Of a stretch of DNA of 64,000 bases, positions 8,725 through 16,366 are shown one piece after another. Below the pieces are notes generated by a model. It did no database searches. It saw nothing but the letters and a program-made list of their open reading frames with translations, and was not told the origin of the DNA. The translations under genes and the position numbers were made by a program. The stretch comes from Dryocola sp051297175. GTDB lineage: Bacteria > Pseudomonadota > Gammaproteobacteria > Enterobacterales > Enterobacteriaceae. The stretch covers positions 2,976,001 to 3,040,000 of the forward strand of contig NZ_JBINNY010000001.1 of NCBI RefSeq assembly GCF_051297175.1. Direction: 5' to 3'. Positions within the stretch are counted from its first letter, which is position 1. Each line of letters begins with the position of its first letter.

Positions 8725-9767
8725 AACAATGGTCACGCCACCTGCTTGCTGCGGGCGCGCTCGCGCTGGGCATCAGCGCCGCACACGCGGACGACAGCAA
8801 GACGCTCTACTTCTACAACTGGACCGAGTATGTGCCGCCGGGCCTGCTTGAACAGTTCACCAAAGAGACCGGCATCAAGGTTATCTATTCCACCTACGAG
8901 TCGAATGAAACCATGTATGCCAAGCTCAAAACCTACAAGGACGGAGCCTACGACCTGGTCGTGCCGTCCACCTACTTTGTGGCGAAAATGCGCAAAGAAG
9001 GCATGATCCAGAAGATCGACAAAAGCAGGCTCAGCAACTTCAAAAACCTCGATCCGGAAATGCTGAACAAGCCGTTTGACCCGAATAACGACTACTCCAT
9101 TCCGTACATCTGGGGCGCGACCGCCATCGGCGTTAACAGCGACGCAATCGATCCCAAAACCATCACCAGCTGGGCGGACCTGTGGAAGCCGGAGTACAAG
9201 CAAAGCCTGCTGCTCACCGACGACGCGCGCGAAGTCTTCCAGATGGCGCTGCGCAAGCTTGGCCTGTCCGGCAACACCACCGATCCGAAAGAAATCGAGG
9301 CGGCATATCACGAGCTGCAAAAACTGATGCCAAACGTCGCGGCGTTCAACTCGGATAACCCGGCGAACCCGTACATGGAAGGCGAAGTGAATCTTGGCAT
9401 GGTGTGGAACGGCTCCGCGTACGTCGCGAGACAGGCCGGAACACCGCTCGAAATCGTGTGGCCGAAAGAAGGCGGCATCTTCTGGATGGACAACCTGTCG
9501 ATTCCCGCCAACGCGAAGAACGTTGACGGTGCGCTTAAGCTGATTAACTTCCTGCTGCGCCCGGACGTGGCGAAACAGGTCGCGGAAACCATCGGCTACC
9601 CGACGCCAAACCTTGCGGCCCGCAAGCTGCTGCCAAAAGAGGTCGCGGACGATAAAACGCTCTACCCGGACGAGTCCGTACTGAAAAACGGCGAGTGGCA
9701 AAACGACGTCGGCGACGCCAGCGCGATCTACGAGTCCTATTATCAGAAGCTGAGGGCCGGACGCTAA
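8721..9767 (+). CDS. potD: Periplasmic spermidine/putrescine-binding protein PotD
   Basis: PotD captures spermidine, and less tightly putrescine, in the periplasm and delivers it to PotBC. The protein has 348 residues, as in E. coli. A Sec signal peptide (MKQWSRHLLAAGALALGISA) ends at AHA before the mature ADDSKTLYFYNWTEY, a typical polyamine-binding N-terminus; the WGATAIGVN and WMDNLSIPANA segments are also family features. It is the last gene of potABCD and is followed at once by a strong terminator, which separates the conserved operon from the unrelated island downstream. Confidence 0.98.
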   Translation: MKQWSRHLLAAGALALGISAAHADDSKTLYFYNWTEYVPPGLLEQFTKETGIKVIYSTYESNETMYAKLKTYKDGAYDLVVPSTYFVAKMRKEGMIQKIDKSRLSNFKNLDPEMLNKPFDPNNDYSIPYIWGATAIGVNSDAIDPKTITSWADLWKPEYKQSLLLTDDAREVFQMALRKLGLSGNTTDPKEIEAAYHELQKLMPNVAAFNSDNPANPYMEGEVNLGMVWNGSAYVARQAGTPLEIVWPKEGGIFWMDNLSIPANAKNVDGALKLINFLLRPDVAKQVAETIGYPTPNLAARKLLPKEVADDKTLYPDESVLKNGEWQNDVGDASAIYESYYQKLRAGR

Positions 9768-9783
9768 GCCGCAGCAACTTTCC

Positions 9784-9811
9784 AAAAGGCTTCCTTCGAA
9801 GCCTTTTTTTA
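9784..9811 (+). terminator. Intrinsic terminator of potABCD
   Basis: AAGGCTTC (9786-9793), loop CTTC, and GAAGCCTT (9798-9805) form an 8-bp stem followed by a run of T. It lies 16 bases after the potD stop and marks the left boundary of the secretion island. Confidence 0.92.
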
Positions 9812-9925
9812 TCTTCCTTCCCTGGCCTGAAAAGGCTAATTCCTGCAAGTTTCCGCGCAAATATACTGCTAGGTTAGCGGCAATTATTTTACCGGGCGCT
9901 ACATTTCCCCCTGCGCCGGTAATGC

Positions 9926-9959
9926 TCTCACGCGGTGAATCTCCAAATAACGCGTGAGA
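9926..9959 (+). other. Inverted repeat in the leader of the 872-residue gene
   Basis: The 229-base gap between potD and the next gene holds a perfect 9-bp inverted repeat, TCTCACGCG (9926-9934) and CGCGTGAGA (9951-9959), with a 16-base AT-rich spacer. It ends 37 bases before the GTG start. It could be an operator for a dimeric regulator or an mRNA stem in the leader. A possible -10 hexamer TATACT lies at 9862-9867, but its -35 is poor. No HilA-box-like repeat is visible in this gap. Confidence 0.45.
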
Positions 9960-9996
9960 AACGTCGAATGACCCGAATGGATTAAGGGAAGATAAA

Positions 9997-12615
9997 GTGA
10001 AAACCAATGCTGCCGCCAGCCAATCTGCACTTTTATTACACATGCGCTCGCTGCCTGAAACAACGGCCAGGCAAACATCGGGGCTTGCTAACGCGCTGAC
10101 GGGCATACAAAAACATACGTCGTCACCCGCTTTGACTTCTGCAAAAGAGCCGGTTTCGCTGCTCAGTAATAACATGCAGCTACAGCGCGAAGGGCTGCTA
10201 CAGACCCTGGGTTTGATGAAACAAGAAGCCTATCGCCAGCTTGAGCCAGACCGCGCTAAGTCCTTTTCATGGATGCGTTCGCTAAATTCCAGCTCCTTCA
10301 ACCTGCCGGTAATGCCAAAGTCGATCGCCATCCTGGAAAACCTGTGCCGAAAGCTTGAAAACAACGCGGATGGGCTGACGCACCTGGACACTAAAGAATG
10401 CGCGCTTTGTTCCCTGAAGCTGGAAAAACTTGCCGACCGGCTGCCGGACGGTAGCCCGCTAAAAGAGCTCAGCCAGCGGCTGGCGGTAATGAGCCAGGCG
10501 GCCTGGGCGCAGCTTGCTCGCGCCGAGGTTGCCGACCAGCTATTGCCGCAGTTCGAACGTTTCAACCAGCCGGGCAGCGCGCAGGAAACGAACATCGGGT
10601 TTTCGGTAGGCTCGGGCGTGGGACTGTCTCAGGCCAACACCGGCGCTAAGGCGACGTTTAACGTCGGTTTGAGCTGGCTCAAATCCGTCGATAACGATGA
10701 TGAAGGCGGCGTATACCGCAACAAGGGCCGCAAGGTCACCTCGGAACTGGGCGTCAAAGGCGGCGTGGGCGTCGCCTCGCTGAGCGGTACGGCAACGGGG
10801 ACTTACCAGCATATTGACTCCGTGGGGTATAACAGCGCCAAAGCTTACGTCACGGCCAACGTCGAAAAACTGGGCCACGCCTCGCGCCGCGACACACTGC
10901 AAACCACGTCCCGCACCATCGTCGGCTCTCTTATCCGCCACATGAGCCCTGGGCACGGTAACGAACTACAGCACTTTAAAGACCTTCAGCAGCAGGCCTC
11001 GGATCAGCAGCAGCGGCTTGGCGTGCTGCTGGGCTGGCTCGGTCAGGCAAACCAGTCGGCCTCGCTGCCGAACAGCACTCCGCGTTTCGAACCGCCTTCG
11101 GTCCTGAAAATCAAGACCGGCGACCTCGTGGCACGCGCCGAGGCGGCGAGCGTGGGGGTCGGGGTGACGGCAACCGCAGAAAAAATGACCATTCTCATCC
11201 CACAGCTCAAGCCGTTTTGGCAAGAGCTACAGAGCATGCCGTCCGCCAGCGAGCAAACGCCGGTAATGAAGCAGCGGCAGGGCGCGCTGGACAGCAAAGC
11301 CGAAAAACTCTTTGGCTCCAACAGCGATAAAAGCCCGCTGAGCCGCCTGAGCGGTGCCTCGTCGCTTGAAAGCCTGCGCGGCAGCGATCTCGCCACGCTT
11401 AAACAGGGCCTGGAGAGCCTCAGCGATGAGTACTCTCACCTGTGCGCGATAGCGCAGCAAAGGGATACCGGCGTCGGGCGCCATTTAGGCGGCAAAAAGG
11501 TCGAAAACTCGCTGCTTGCCAGCTGGCAGGGCCGCAGCCGTGAAGAAGCCATCGGTAACATGATCTTTGCCCACGCCGTTCTCTCGCAGGCCGTTTCAGG
11601 AAGCGAAGCTGGCAGCGCGGCGGCCAACGTTCAGATAGATAAGCAAAACCTGCTGCAATTCGCGGACAGTCTGGCTGATGCTCTGCAGAACCCGCCGATT
11701 CGCCACAACAATCAAAAGCTCGCGGAAGCCACCAGCTTTACGGACATGACGACCCTCGTGGTCCGCGACAAGAGCGTGGCGCTTGATATCGGCGGCAGTC
11801 TGGGCAGTTTGGGCCTGAAGGCCGAAGCCAGCCTGCTCGACCGCCAGCGTGAAAACGCTAACCCCTTCCGGGCAGGACACTACCGGGATGTGGTGGTGAG
11901 CCTCAAAGGCAACCTGGGCTACGCGGCGTCGATGGACGCGTTGAAGGATTCCCTGCTCAAACAGCTGACGCCGATGGGGTTAGCCGCCGAAATTCCTGCC
12001 GCGCTCGCCGGCCTGGAAGGTTCAATAGGTGCCAACGTAGACGGTACGGTGAAGCTGCAGTTTCGCTTTTACCAGCCAGACTATCAGCAGCAGAGCGACT
12101 TCCCCGAGGAGGCCCAGGGCTTCAACCTGCAGCTCACCCGCATGAAAGTCATCGGCAACCTGGGCGTAGAGGCCTCTACCGGCGTGCCGGTGCAGCCGGG
12201 GGTATCGCTTGAGCTGGGTATCTCAGGCGGTACCGAGACAACGTATGTGCCCTATGAACGATGGGGGAGCAACAGCATGACGGCCCCGATGATGCACTTT
12301 ATGCACACTAAAAACGTCGATGAATCAGAGCGATGGACGCAAATAAGCGACAAACAACGCCCTGCGCTAAAAGAGATGTTTAAGGAGATGGCCAACCCGG
12401 ACAGCCGCGTAAAACACGAGGCAGAGTATTTCCTGAAAAAGCTGGATGATGACGGAGTAACGTTCTTCTCGACCATGCAGGGGTACGCAAACGGGCAGCG
12501 CAGTTTTGATGCGGCGATGGGCGAATTTAATCGCCTTGCGGAAAATTATTTCCCATTATGGCAGGAACAAAAGGCCGCCTTCCCCGGCAAAGAAAAATTA
12601 CCCTTCACCCGCTAA
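9997..12615 (+). CDS. Large protein of unknown function; candidate type III secreted effector
   Basis: I do not recognise this 872-residue protein. It starts at GTG 9997 with AAGGGA 7 bases upstream. There is no Sec signal or obvious membrane helix. Residues 1-50 are rich in Ser, Thr and Ala and nearly free of acidic residues, as T3SS export signals often are. A helical block (about 55-190) is followed by glycine-rich alternating beta segments (about 199-230, 247-291 and 383-397), a second helical block (400-575), a second beta block (591-615, 630-643, 675-692, 716-752), and a helical C-terminus (770-865). The beta runs, such as VGVGVTATAE and LGSLGLKAEASL, look like strands of a barrel or sheet. 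The gene lies at the island edge, is closed by its own terminators, and has no adjacent chaperone gene. No catalytic motif or WxxxE motif is visible. An effector or pore-like role is inference; a structural or adhesin-like role is not excluded. Confidence 0.6.
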   Translation: MKTNAAASQSALLLHMRSLPETTARQTSGLANALTGIQKHTSSPALTSAKEPVSLLSNNMQLQREGLLQTLGLMKQEAYRQLEPDRAKSFSWMRSLNSSSFNLPVMPKSIAILENLCRKLENNADGLTHLDTKECALCSLKLEKLADRLPDGSPLKELSQRLAVMSQAAWAQLARAEVADQLLPQFERFNQPGSAQETNIGFSVGSGVGLSQANTGAKATFNVGLSWLKSVDNDDEGGVYRNKGRKVTSELGVKGGVGVASLSGTATGTYQHIDSVGYNSAKAYVTANVEKLGHASRRDTLQTTSRTIVGSLIRHMSPGHGNELQHFKDLQQQASDQQQRLGVLLGWLGQANQSASLPNSTPRFEPPSVLKIKTGDLVARAEAASVGVGVTATAEKMTILIPQLKPFWQELQSMPSASEQTPVMKQRQGALDSKAEKLFGSNSDKSPLSRLSGASSLESLRGSDLATLKQGLESLSDEYSHLCAIAQQRDTGVGRHLGGKKVENSLLASWQGRSREEAIGNMIFAHAVLSQAVSGSEAGSAAANVQIDKQNLLQFADSLADALQNPPIRHNNQKLAEATSFTDMTTLVVRDKSVALDIGGSLGSLGLKAEASLLDRQRENANPFRAGHYRDVVVSLKGNLGYAASMDALKDSLLKQLTPMGLAAEIPAALAGLEGSIGANVDGTVKLQFRFYQPDYQQQSDFPEEAQGFNLQLTRMKVIGNLGVEASTGVPVQPGVSLELGISGGTETTYVPYERWGSNSMTAPMMHFMHTKNVDESERWTQISDKQRPALKEMFKEMANPDSRVKHEAEYFLKKLDDDGVTFFSTMQGYANGQRSFDAAMGEFNRLAENYFPLWQEQKAAFPGKEKLPFTR

Positions 12616-12616
12616 C

Positions 12617-12662
12617 GGCGCCGTCCTTCGCGAGATAGCCAACGCGAAGGGGGCGCTTTTTT
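12617..12662 (+). terminator. Intrinsic terminator of the 872-residue gene
   Basis: Starting one base after the stop, GGCGCC..CCTTCGCG and CGCGAAGG..GGCGC form a long stem followed by TTTTTT. It should end transcription before invF. Confidence 0.85.
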
Positions 12663-12690
12663 AAGCCGAGGAAGAAAAATCCTCGGCTTT
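12663..12690 (+). terminator. Second hairpin immediately downstream
   Basis: AAGCCGAGG (12663-12671) and CCTCGGCTT (12681-12689) form a perfect 9-bp stem around an A-rich 9-base loop, right after the T-run of the first terminator. The following T-run is short. Together the two hairpins insulate the upstream gene from the invF operon. Confidence 0.6.
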
Positions 12691-12700
12691 CCCATTAGAA

Positions 12701-12717
12701 TTACATCAGGATTCTTT
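12701..12717 (+). promoter_or_regulatory. Weak HilA-box-like sequence upstream of invF
   Basis: TTACAT-N5-TTCTTT has the 6-5-6 spacing of the HilA box (TTKHAT-N5-TTKHAT) and 9 of 12 allowed positions. In Salmonella HilA activates invF, so a site is expected in this 80-base gap. The match is too poor to be certain and is offered only as a candidate. Confidence 0.25.
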
Positions 12718-12769
12718 GCGTCTTAGGTGGAACAGTTAGCTTTCCAGGAAAGGAGCTGACGCAAAACCT

Positions 12770-13534
12770 ATGACCGAAAACCGCATGCTTAGCTGGCCGT
12801 TTACCCTAAGGACAGGGGATAAACGAACGGTGCTGGCTCAAGAAGCCTGGCTGATAAAAATCAAACCCGGCACATCCTTACGGCTCGAAATGAAATGGGA
12901 CCGCGACACCGCCCTGTGGGAAGCTGCTGAAAATCAGCTCCTGCTGCTTAACCGCGTCGATGTCCGGGTGCTGCAAGGACAGCTGACGGTTCGCCCCCTG
13001 CGCCTGAGTATATTAAGCAAGCTGCTCGCCTTTGCGGATGAAGCCCGCGACACGCTGGTTCCATCGGCGGCCGTACCGCACTGGGCGCAGATGCCGCCGC
13101 ACGATCTCAAGATCTGGCAGGATCTCCGCCGCTGTGAATACTGGTTCTTACTGCAAATACTCAATCCCTCTGCGCTCATCGAGCCGCTAATTGCCCTGCT
13201 GCGCCAAACGGAAAGCTACTGCCTGGTTCGCTTTCTGCTGGCTCAGTCCGTTCATGGCAACACGCTGCTGGTGTTGGGCGAACGCTACGGCGTTTCCTAT
13301 TCGCACTTTCGCCGCCTGTGCCAACAGGCGCTCGGCAGCTCGGCAAAAATGGAAATGCGCGTCTGGAGAATGGCTCGATCCGTGCTGGAAATGACCGACC
13401 GGGAGCATAATTTGACCCATGTCGCCATCAAGCATGGCTACGCATCTTCCGCACATTTTTCAAATGAAATCAAAGAACTGCTAGGAACCTCTCCTCGCGA
13501 TCTCTCTAATATTATTCGGTTGGCGAACAAATGA
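12770..13534 (+). CDS. invF: AraC-family T3SS regulator, InvF homologue
   Basis: InvF/MxiE-class activators bind the SicA/IpgC chaperone and switch on translocon and effector genes once secretion is active. The 254-residue protein is longer than Salmonella InvF (216) at its N-terminus. Strong resemblance begins near residue 75 (VRPLRLSILSKLLAFAD) and continues through RRCEYWFLLQIL to the C-terminal AraC double helix-turn-helix (GVSYSHFRRLCQQAL and GYASSAHFSNEIKELLGTSP). AAAGGAG lies just upstream of ATG 12770. The stop overlaps the secretin start by 4 bases (ATGA). It heads the long inv-spa-sip series; the expected partner SicA is encoded in the same series. Confidence 0.93.
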   Translation: MTENRMLSWPFTLRTGDKRTVLAQEAWLIKIKPGTSLRLEMKWDRDTALWEAAENQLLLLNRVDVRVLQGQLTVRPLRLSILSKLLAFADEARDTLVPSAAVPHWAQMPPHDLKIWQDLRRCEYWFLLQILNPSALIEPLIALLRQTESYCLVRFLLAQSVHGNTLLVLGERYGVSYSHFRRLCQQALGSSAKMEMRVWRMARSVLEMTDREHNLTHVAIKHGYASSAHFSNEIKELLGTSPRDLSNIIRLANK

Positions 13535-15234
13535 GTCAGACAGGGAAAAATATCTGGCTGCTGGCACTCTCGATCCTGCTGGCATTTTCATGCCGGGCAG
13601 CGGAAGTGAACGGCGCGGCGGGCAGCGGCTATGTTGCCGACAAGGAAAACGTGCGCAGCTTTTTCAGCGCCGTCGCCGCGCAGATGGACAAAAACATTAT
13701 CGTGAGCAAGCAGGCCGCCCGGAAACAGATCAGCGGAACGTTTTCCTTTGCCCATCCTCAGCAGTTATTGAACAAGCTCTCGCTTCAGCTGGGGCTTATC
13801 TGGTACGACGACGGCCAGATGATTTACCTCTACGACGCGAGCGAAACGCGCAGCACGGTGGTATCGCTAAGAAACGTCACCCTGCGCGAGTTCAACGAAT
13901 TCTTGCAGCGCTCCGGGCTTGCTGATAAACGCTTCCCGCTTCGCGAAGACGGCCGCAGCGACACGTTTTACGTCTCCGGGCCGCCGATCTTTATCGATCT
14001 GGTGACGAAGGCCGCAAAGCTTATGGATCAGCGTAATGAAGGCATCGCTCTGGGCCTGCAAAAAATCGCCATTATTCCGCTGAAAAATACCTTTGTGACC
14101 GACCGCGACTATGAATTACGCGACCAAAAAATCGTCATCCCCGGTATCGCCACCGTAATCGAAAACCTGCTTTCCGATCGCCAAAGTACCGCCGCGGCCC
14201 CGGAAGGCGCAGCGCCATCGCCAAACGAGCCGGTTAACGCCCCGCCCGACTTTCTGGCCGATGAGGACAAATCCTTTCAGCTACCCGATGTCGGCATAGC
14301 CATGGCGGATCTGCCTGCGGCGGGGGAGACGAGCGATATCAAAGTTATTGCTTACCCGAATACCAACAGTCTTTTGGTCAAGGGCACCGGCGAACAGGTG
14401 CGCTTTATCGAGAATCTCGTCACCGCCCTCGATACAACCAAACGCCATATCGAGCTATCGCTGTGGATCATTGACCTCAGCAAAGAAGATTTGGAGCAGT
14501 TGGGCACCAACTGGAGCGGCAGCATCTCGGTGGGTAACTCGCTGGGGATTTCCCTGAACCAGACCACCGGTATGAGTACGCTGGACGGCACCCGTTTTAT
14601 TGCCTCCATTCATGCGCTGGAGCAAAAGCAGCAGGCGACGGTCATTTCGCGTCCCATCGTGCTGACGCAGGAGAACATCCCGGCCATTTTTGACAACAAC
14701 AGAACCTTTTACGCGCGCCTTGTGGGCGAGCGCTATGCCAACCTGGAGCATGTCACCTACGGCACCTTAATCAGCGTGCTGCCCCGCTTCTCCGGCGACG
14801 GGCAAATAGAAATGACGCTCAACATTGAGGACGGCCGCGAGGTGCCGGCGACCGATAGCGACACCACCACGCAGGGCTCGCTGCCCGAAGTGGGCCGTAC
14901 GCGGATCAGCACCATTGCTCGCGTGCCTCAGGGCAAAAGCCTTTTGCTGGGCGGATACACCAGGGATTCCATGACCCAGGACAACAGCAAAGTGCCGCTC
15001 CTCGGCAGTATTCCGCTAATTGGGAGCCTGTTTAGCAGCAGCAGCAAGGGCCAAAGCAATACGGTACGGGTCTTTCTCATCCAGCCGCGCGAAATAGTCG
15101 ACCCACTGCCGACGCAGGCGAGCGATATTGCCGCTACGGTCGCGCAGCGCAGCGGGATTGACGAAGATTCTCTGCAAAAATGGGTGCGCAGCTACCTGGA
15201 CACTCCGCGTAAAGGGCGTGAAAGTGGTCGGTAA
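13531..15234 (+). CDS. invG: T3SS outer-membrane secretin SctC, InvG homologue
   Basis: InvG forms the 15- or 16-fold outer-membrane ring of the needle complex. The 567 residues compare with 562 in Salmonella. An N-terminal signal peptide (MSQTGKNIWLLALSILLAFS) precedes N0/N1/N3 ring domains. The secretin core shows the conserved beta-barrel motif GKSLLLGGYTRDSMTQDN and VPLLGSIPLIGSLF. The C-terminal tail (about 530-567, with QKWVRSYLD) is where the family binds its pilotin, and an InvH-like pilotin is encoded at 29808-30116. Coupled to invF and overlapping the start of invE. Confidence 0.95.
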   Translation: MSQTGKNIWLLALSILLAFSCRAAEVNGAAGSGYVADKENVRSFFSAVAAQMDKNIIVSKQAARKQISGTFSFAHPQQLLNKLSLQLGLIWYDDGQMIYLYDASETRSTVVSLRNVTLREFNEFLQRSGLADKRFPLREDGRSDTFYVSGPPIFIDLVTKAAKLMDQRNEGIALGLQKIAIIPLKNTFVTDRDYELRDQKIVIPGIATVIENLLSDRQSTAAAPEGAAPSPNEPVNAPPDFLADEDKSFQLPDVGIAMADLPAAGETSDIKVIAYPNTNSLLVKGTGEQVRFIENLVTALDTTKRHIELSLWIIDLSKEDLEQLGTNWSGSISVGNSLGISLNQTTGMSTLDGTRFIASIHALEQKQQATVISRPIVLTQENIPAIFDNNRTFYARLVGERYANLEHVTYGTLISVLPRFSGDGQIEMTLNIEDGREVPATDSDTTTQGSLPEVGRTRISTIARVPQGKSLLLGGYTRDSMTQDNSKVPLLGSIPLIGSLFSSSSKGQSNTVRVFLIQPREIVDPLPTQASDIAATVAQRSGIDEDSLQKWVRSYLDTPRKGRESGR

Positions 15235-16366
15235 TGTTGCCATGCCGGGCCACAGAACGGCCAGCCCGCGAACGGATGAACAGCCCAGGCAAAACAAGGC
15301 TTCGCAGCAGGAGGCACAGCAGGCAGCCGAGGATTACGACGCGTCCCCTGCCGCCGGGCTGAGGCGTTTTGTCGAATCCAGCGATGAAATGTCGGCGCTA
15401 CAGTCGCAGTTTCGCCAGCGTCAAAAGTACGATCTGAAGGGTAACGTTCAGGCCGATGAATACGGCCGCGTGCTGGACGAAGACGTGGTGCCCAAAGTCG
15501 AGCAAATCCTTAAGTTGCTTAAAACTGCGGGTATCAGCAGCCAGGCATTGCTACATGAGCTGCGCCGGTATTTCACGGACGACAGCGATTTGGTGCTGGT
15601 GCTGCGCCAGCTGCTTAAGCAGCCTGCCCTAGACGAAACGCTGCGCGGCTCGCTCGAAGGGCTTCTTCAGCAGGTAGAACAGCAGGCCGACCCAAAGCCG
15701 CTAAGGGCTGGGATCAACTGCGCCCTTAAGGCACGGCTTTTTGGAAAAGCGCTGGAGGTTTCTCCTGGGCTGCTGCGCGCCTGCTATCGCCAGTTCGTGC
15801 AGAGCGAAGCACCGCCTGTCGAAAACTACGCCGACTGGATCGGCAGCTTCGGCCACGGCCGCCGCGCCCTGGTGCTCGATTTTATCGAAAGCTCGGTGAT
15901 GGCCGATATCCATTCGCTCGACCCCAGCTGCTCTCATCCGGAGTTCGGCTACCTGCTGGGGCGGCTCGGCGAACTGAAGCTGCTGCGCTCGGCCGATATC
16001 CTGTTTATTGACAGGCTTGGCATCCTTTCCCGACACCTGGCGATGAACGTAAGCGAGGCCGACTGGCTCACGCTGTTAGTTGGCGTCTTACAGCAGCCCG
16101 AAACGGTGGAAGCCGCGCTGGGCGAGCTTATAGAGCAGACGCCATTAGAAAACTCACGCCAGCGGGGCAGCCTGTTGCAGGGCATTTTTCGCGCCTTTCA
16201 GGCCCTGCCTGACCAGCTTTTTCAGGAAGAACATCAGCAACACGCGCTGCTGGACGCTCTTCGTCAGCTGCTGGGTGAAAACTGGCAGAACGAACGCCAT
16301 GAGCGCCGTCACGAGATGAACGAACTTTCCACCAGCGCCGCGCAACGGAATGACCAACTATGTTAA
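15224..16366 (+). CDS. invE: T3SS gatekeeper SctW, InvE homologue
   Basis: InvE/MxiC proteins sit at the export gate and make translocator secretion precede effector secretion. I chose GTG 15224 because AAAGGG lies 7 bases upstream; ATG 15242 (374 residues) is the alternative and has no good ribosome binding site. From 15224 the protein has 380 residues (Salmonella InvE 372). Family features include the N-terminal chaperone-binding region ending in FVESSDEMSALQSQFRQRQ, then LRAGINCALKARLFGKALE, SYRQF-like CYRQFVQSEAP and LLRSADILFIDRL. It overlaps invG by 11 bases and invA by 7. Confidence 0.92.
   Translation: MVGNVAMPGHRTASPRTDEQPRQNKASQQEAQQAAEDYDASPAAGLRRFVESSDEMSALQSQFRQRQKYDLKGNVQADEYGRVLDEDVVPKVEQILKLLKTAGISSQALLHELRRYFTDDSDLVLVLRQLLKQPALDETLRGSLEGLLQQVEQQADPKPLRAGINCALKARLFGKALEVSPGLLRACYRQFVQSEAPPVENYADWIGSFGHGRRALVLDFIESSVMADIHSLDPSCSHPEFGYLLGRLGELKLLRSADILFIDRLGILSRHLAMNVSEADWLTLLVGVLQQPETVEAALGELIEQTPLENSRQRGSLLQGIFRAFQALPDQLFQEEHQQHALLDALRQLLGENWQNERHERRHEMNELSTSAAQRNDQLC

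Noticed and set aside
8733..10175. 480-codon open frame on the minus strand across potD and the start of the 872-residue gene
   Set aside because: It is antisense to potD and spans a strong terminator. The protein is of atypical composition and its openness follows from GC-rich codon use on the other strand.
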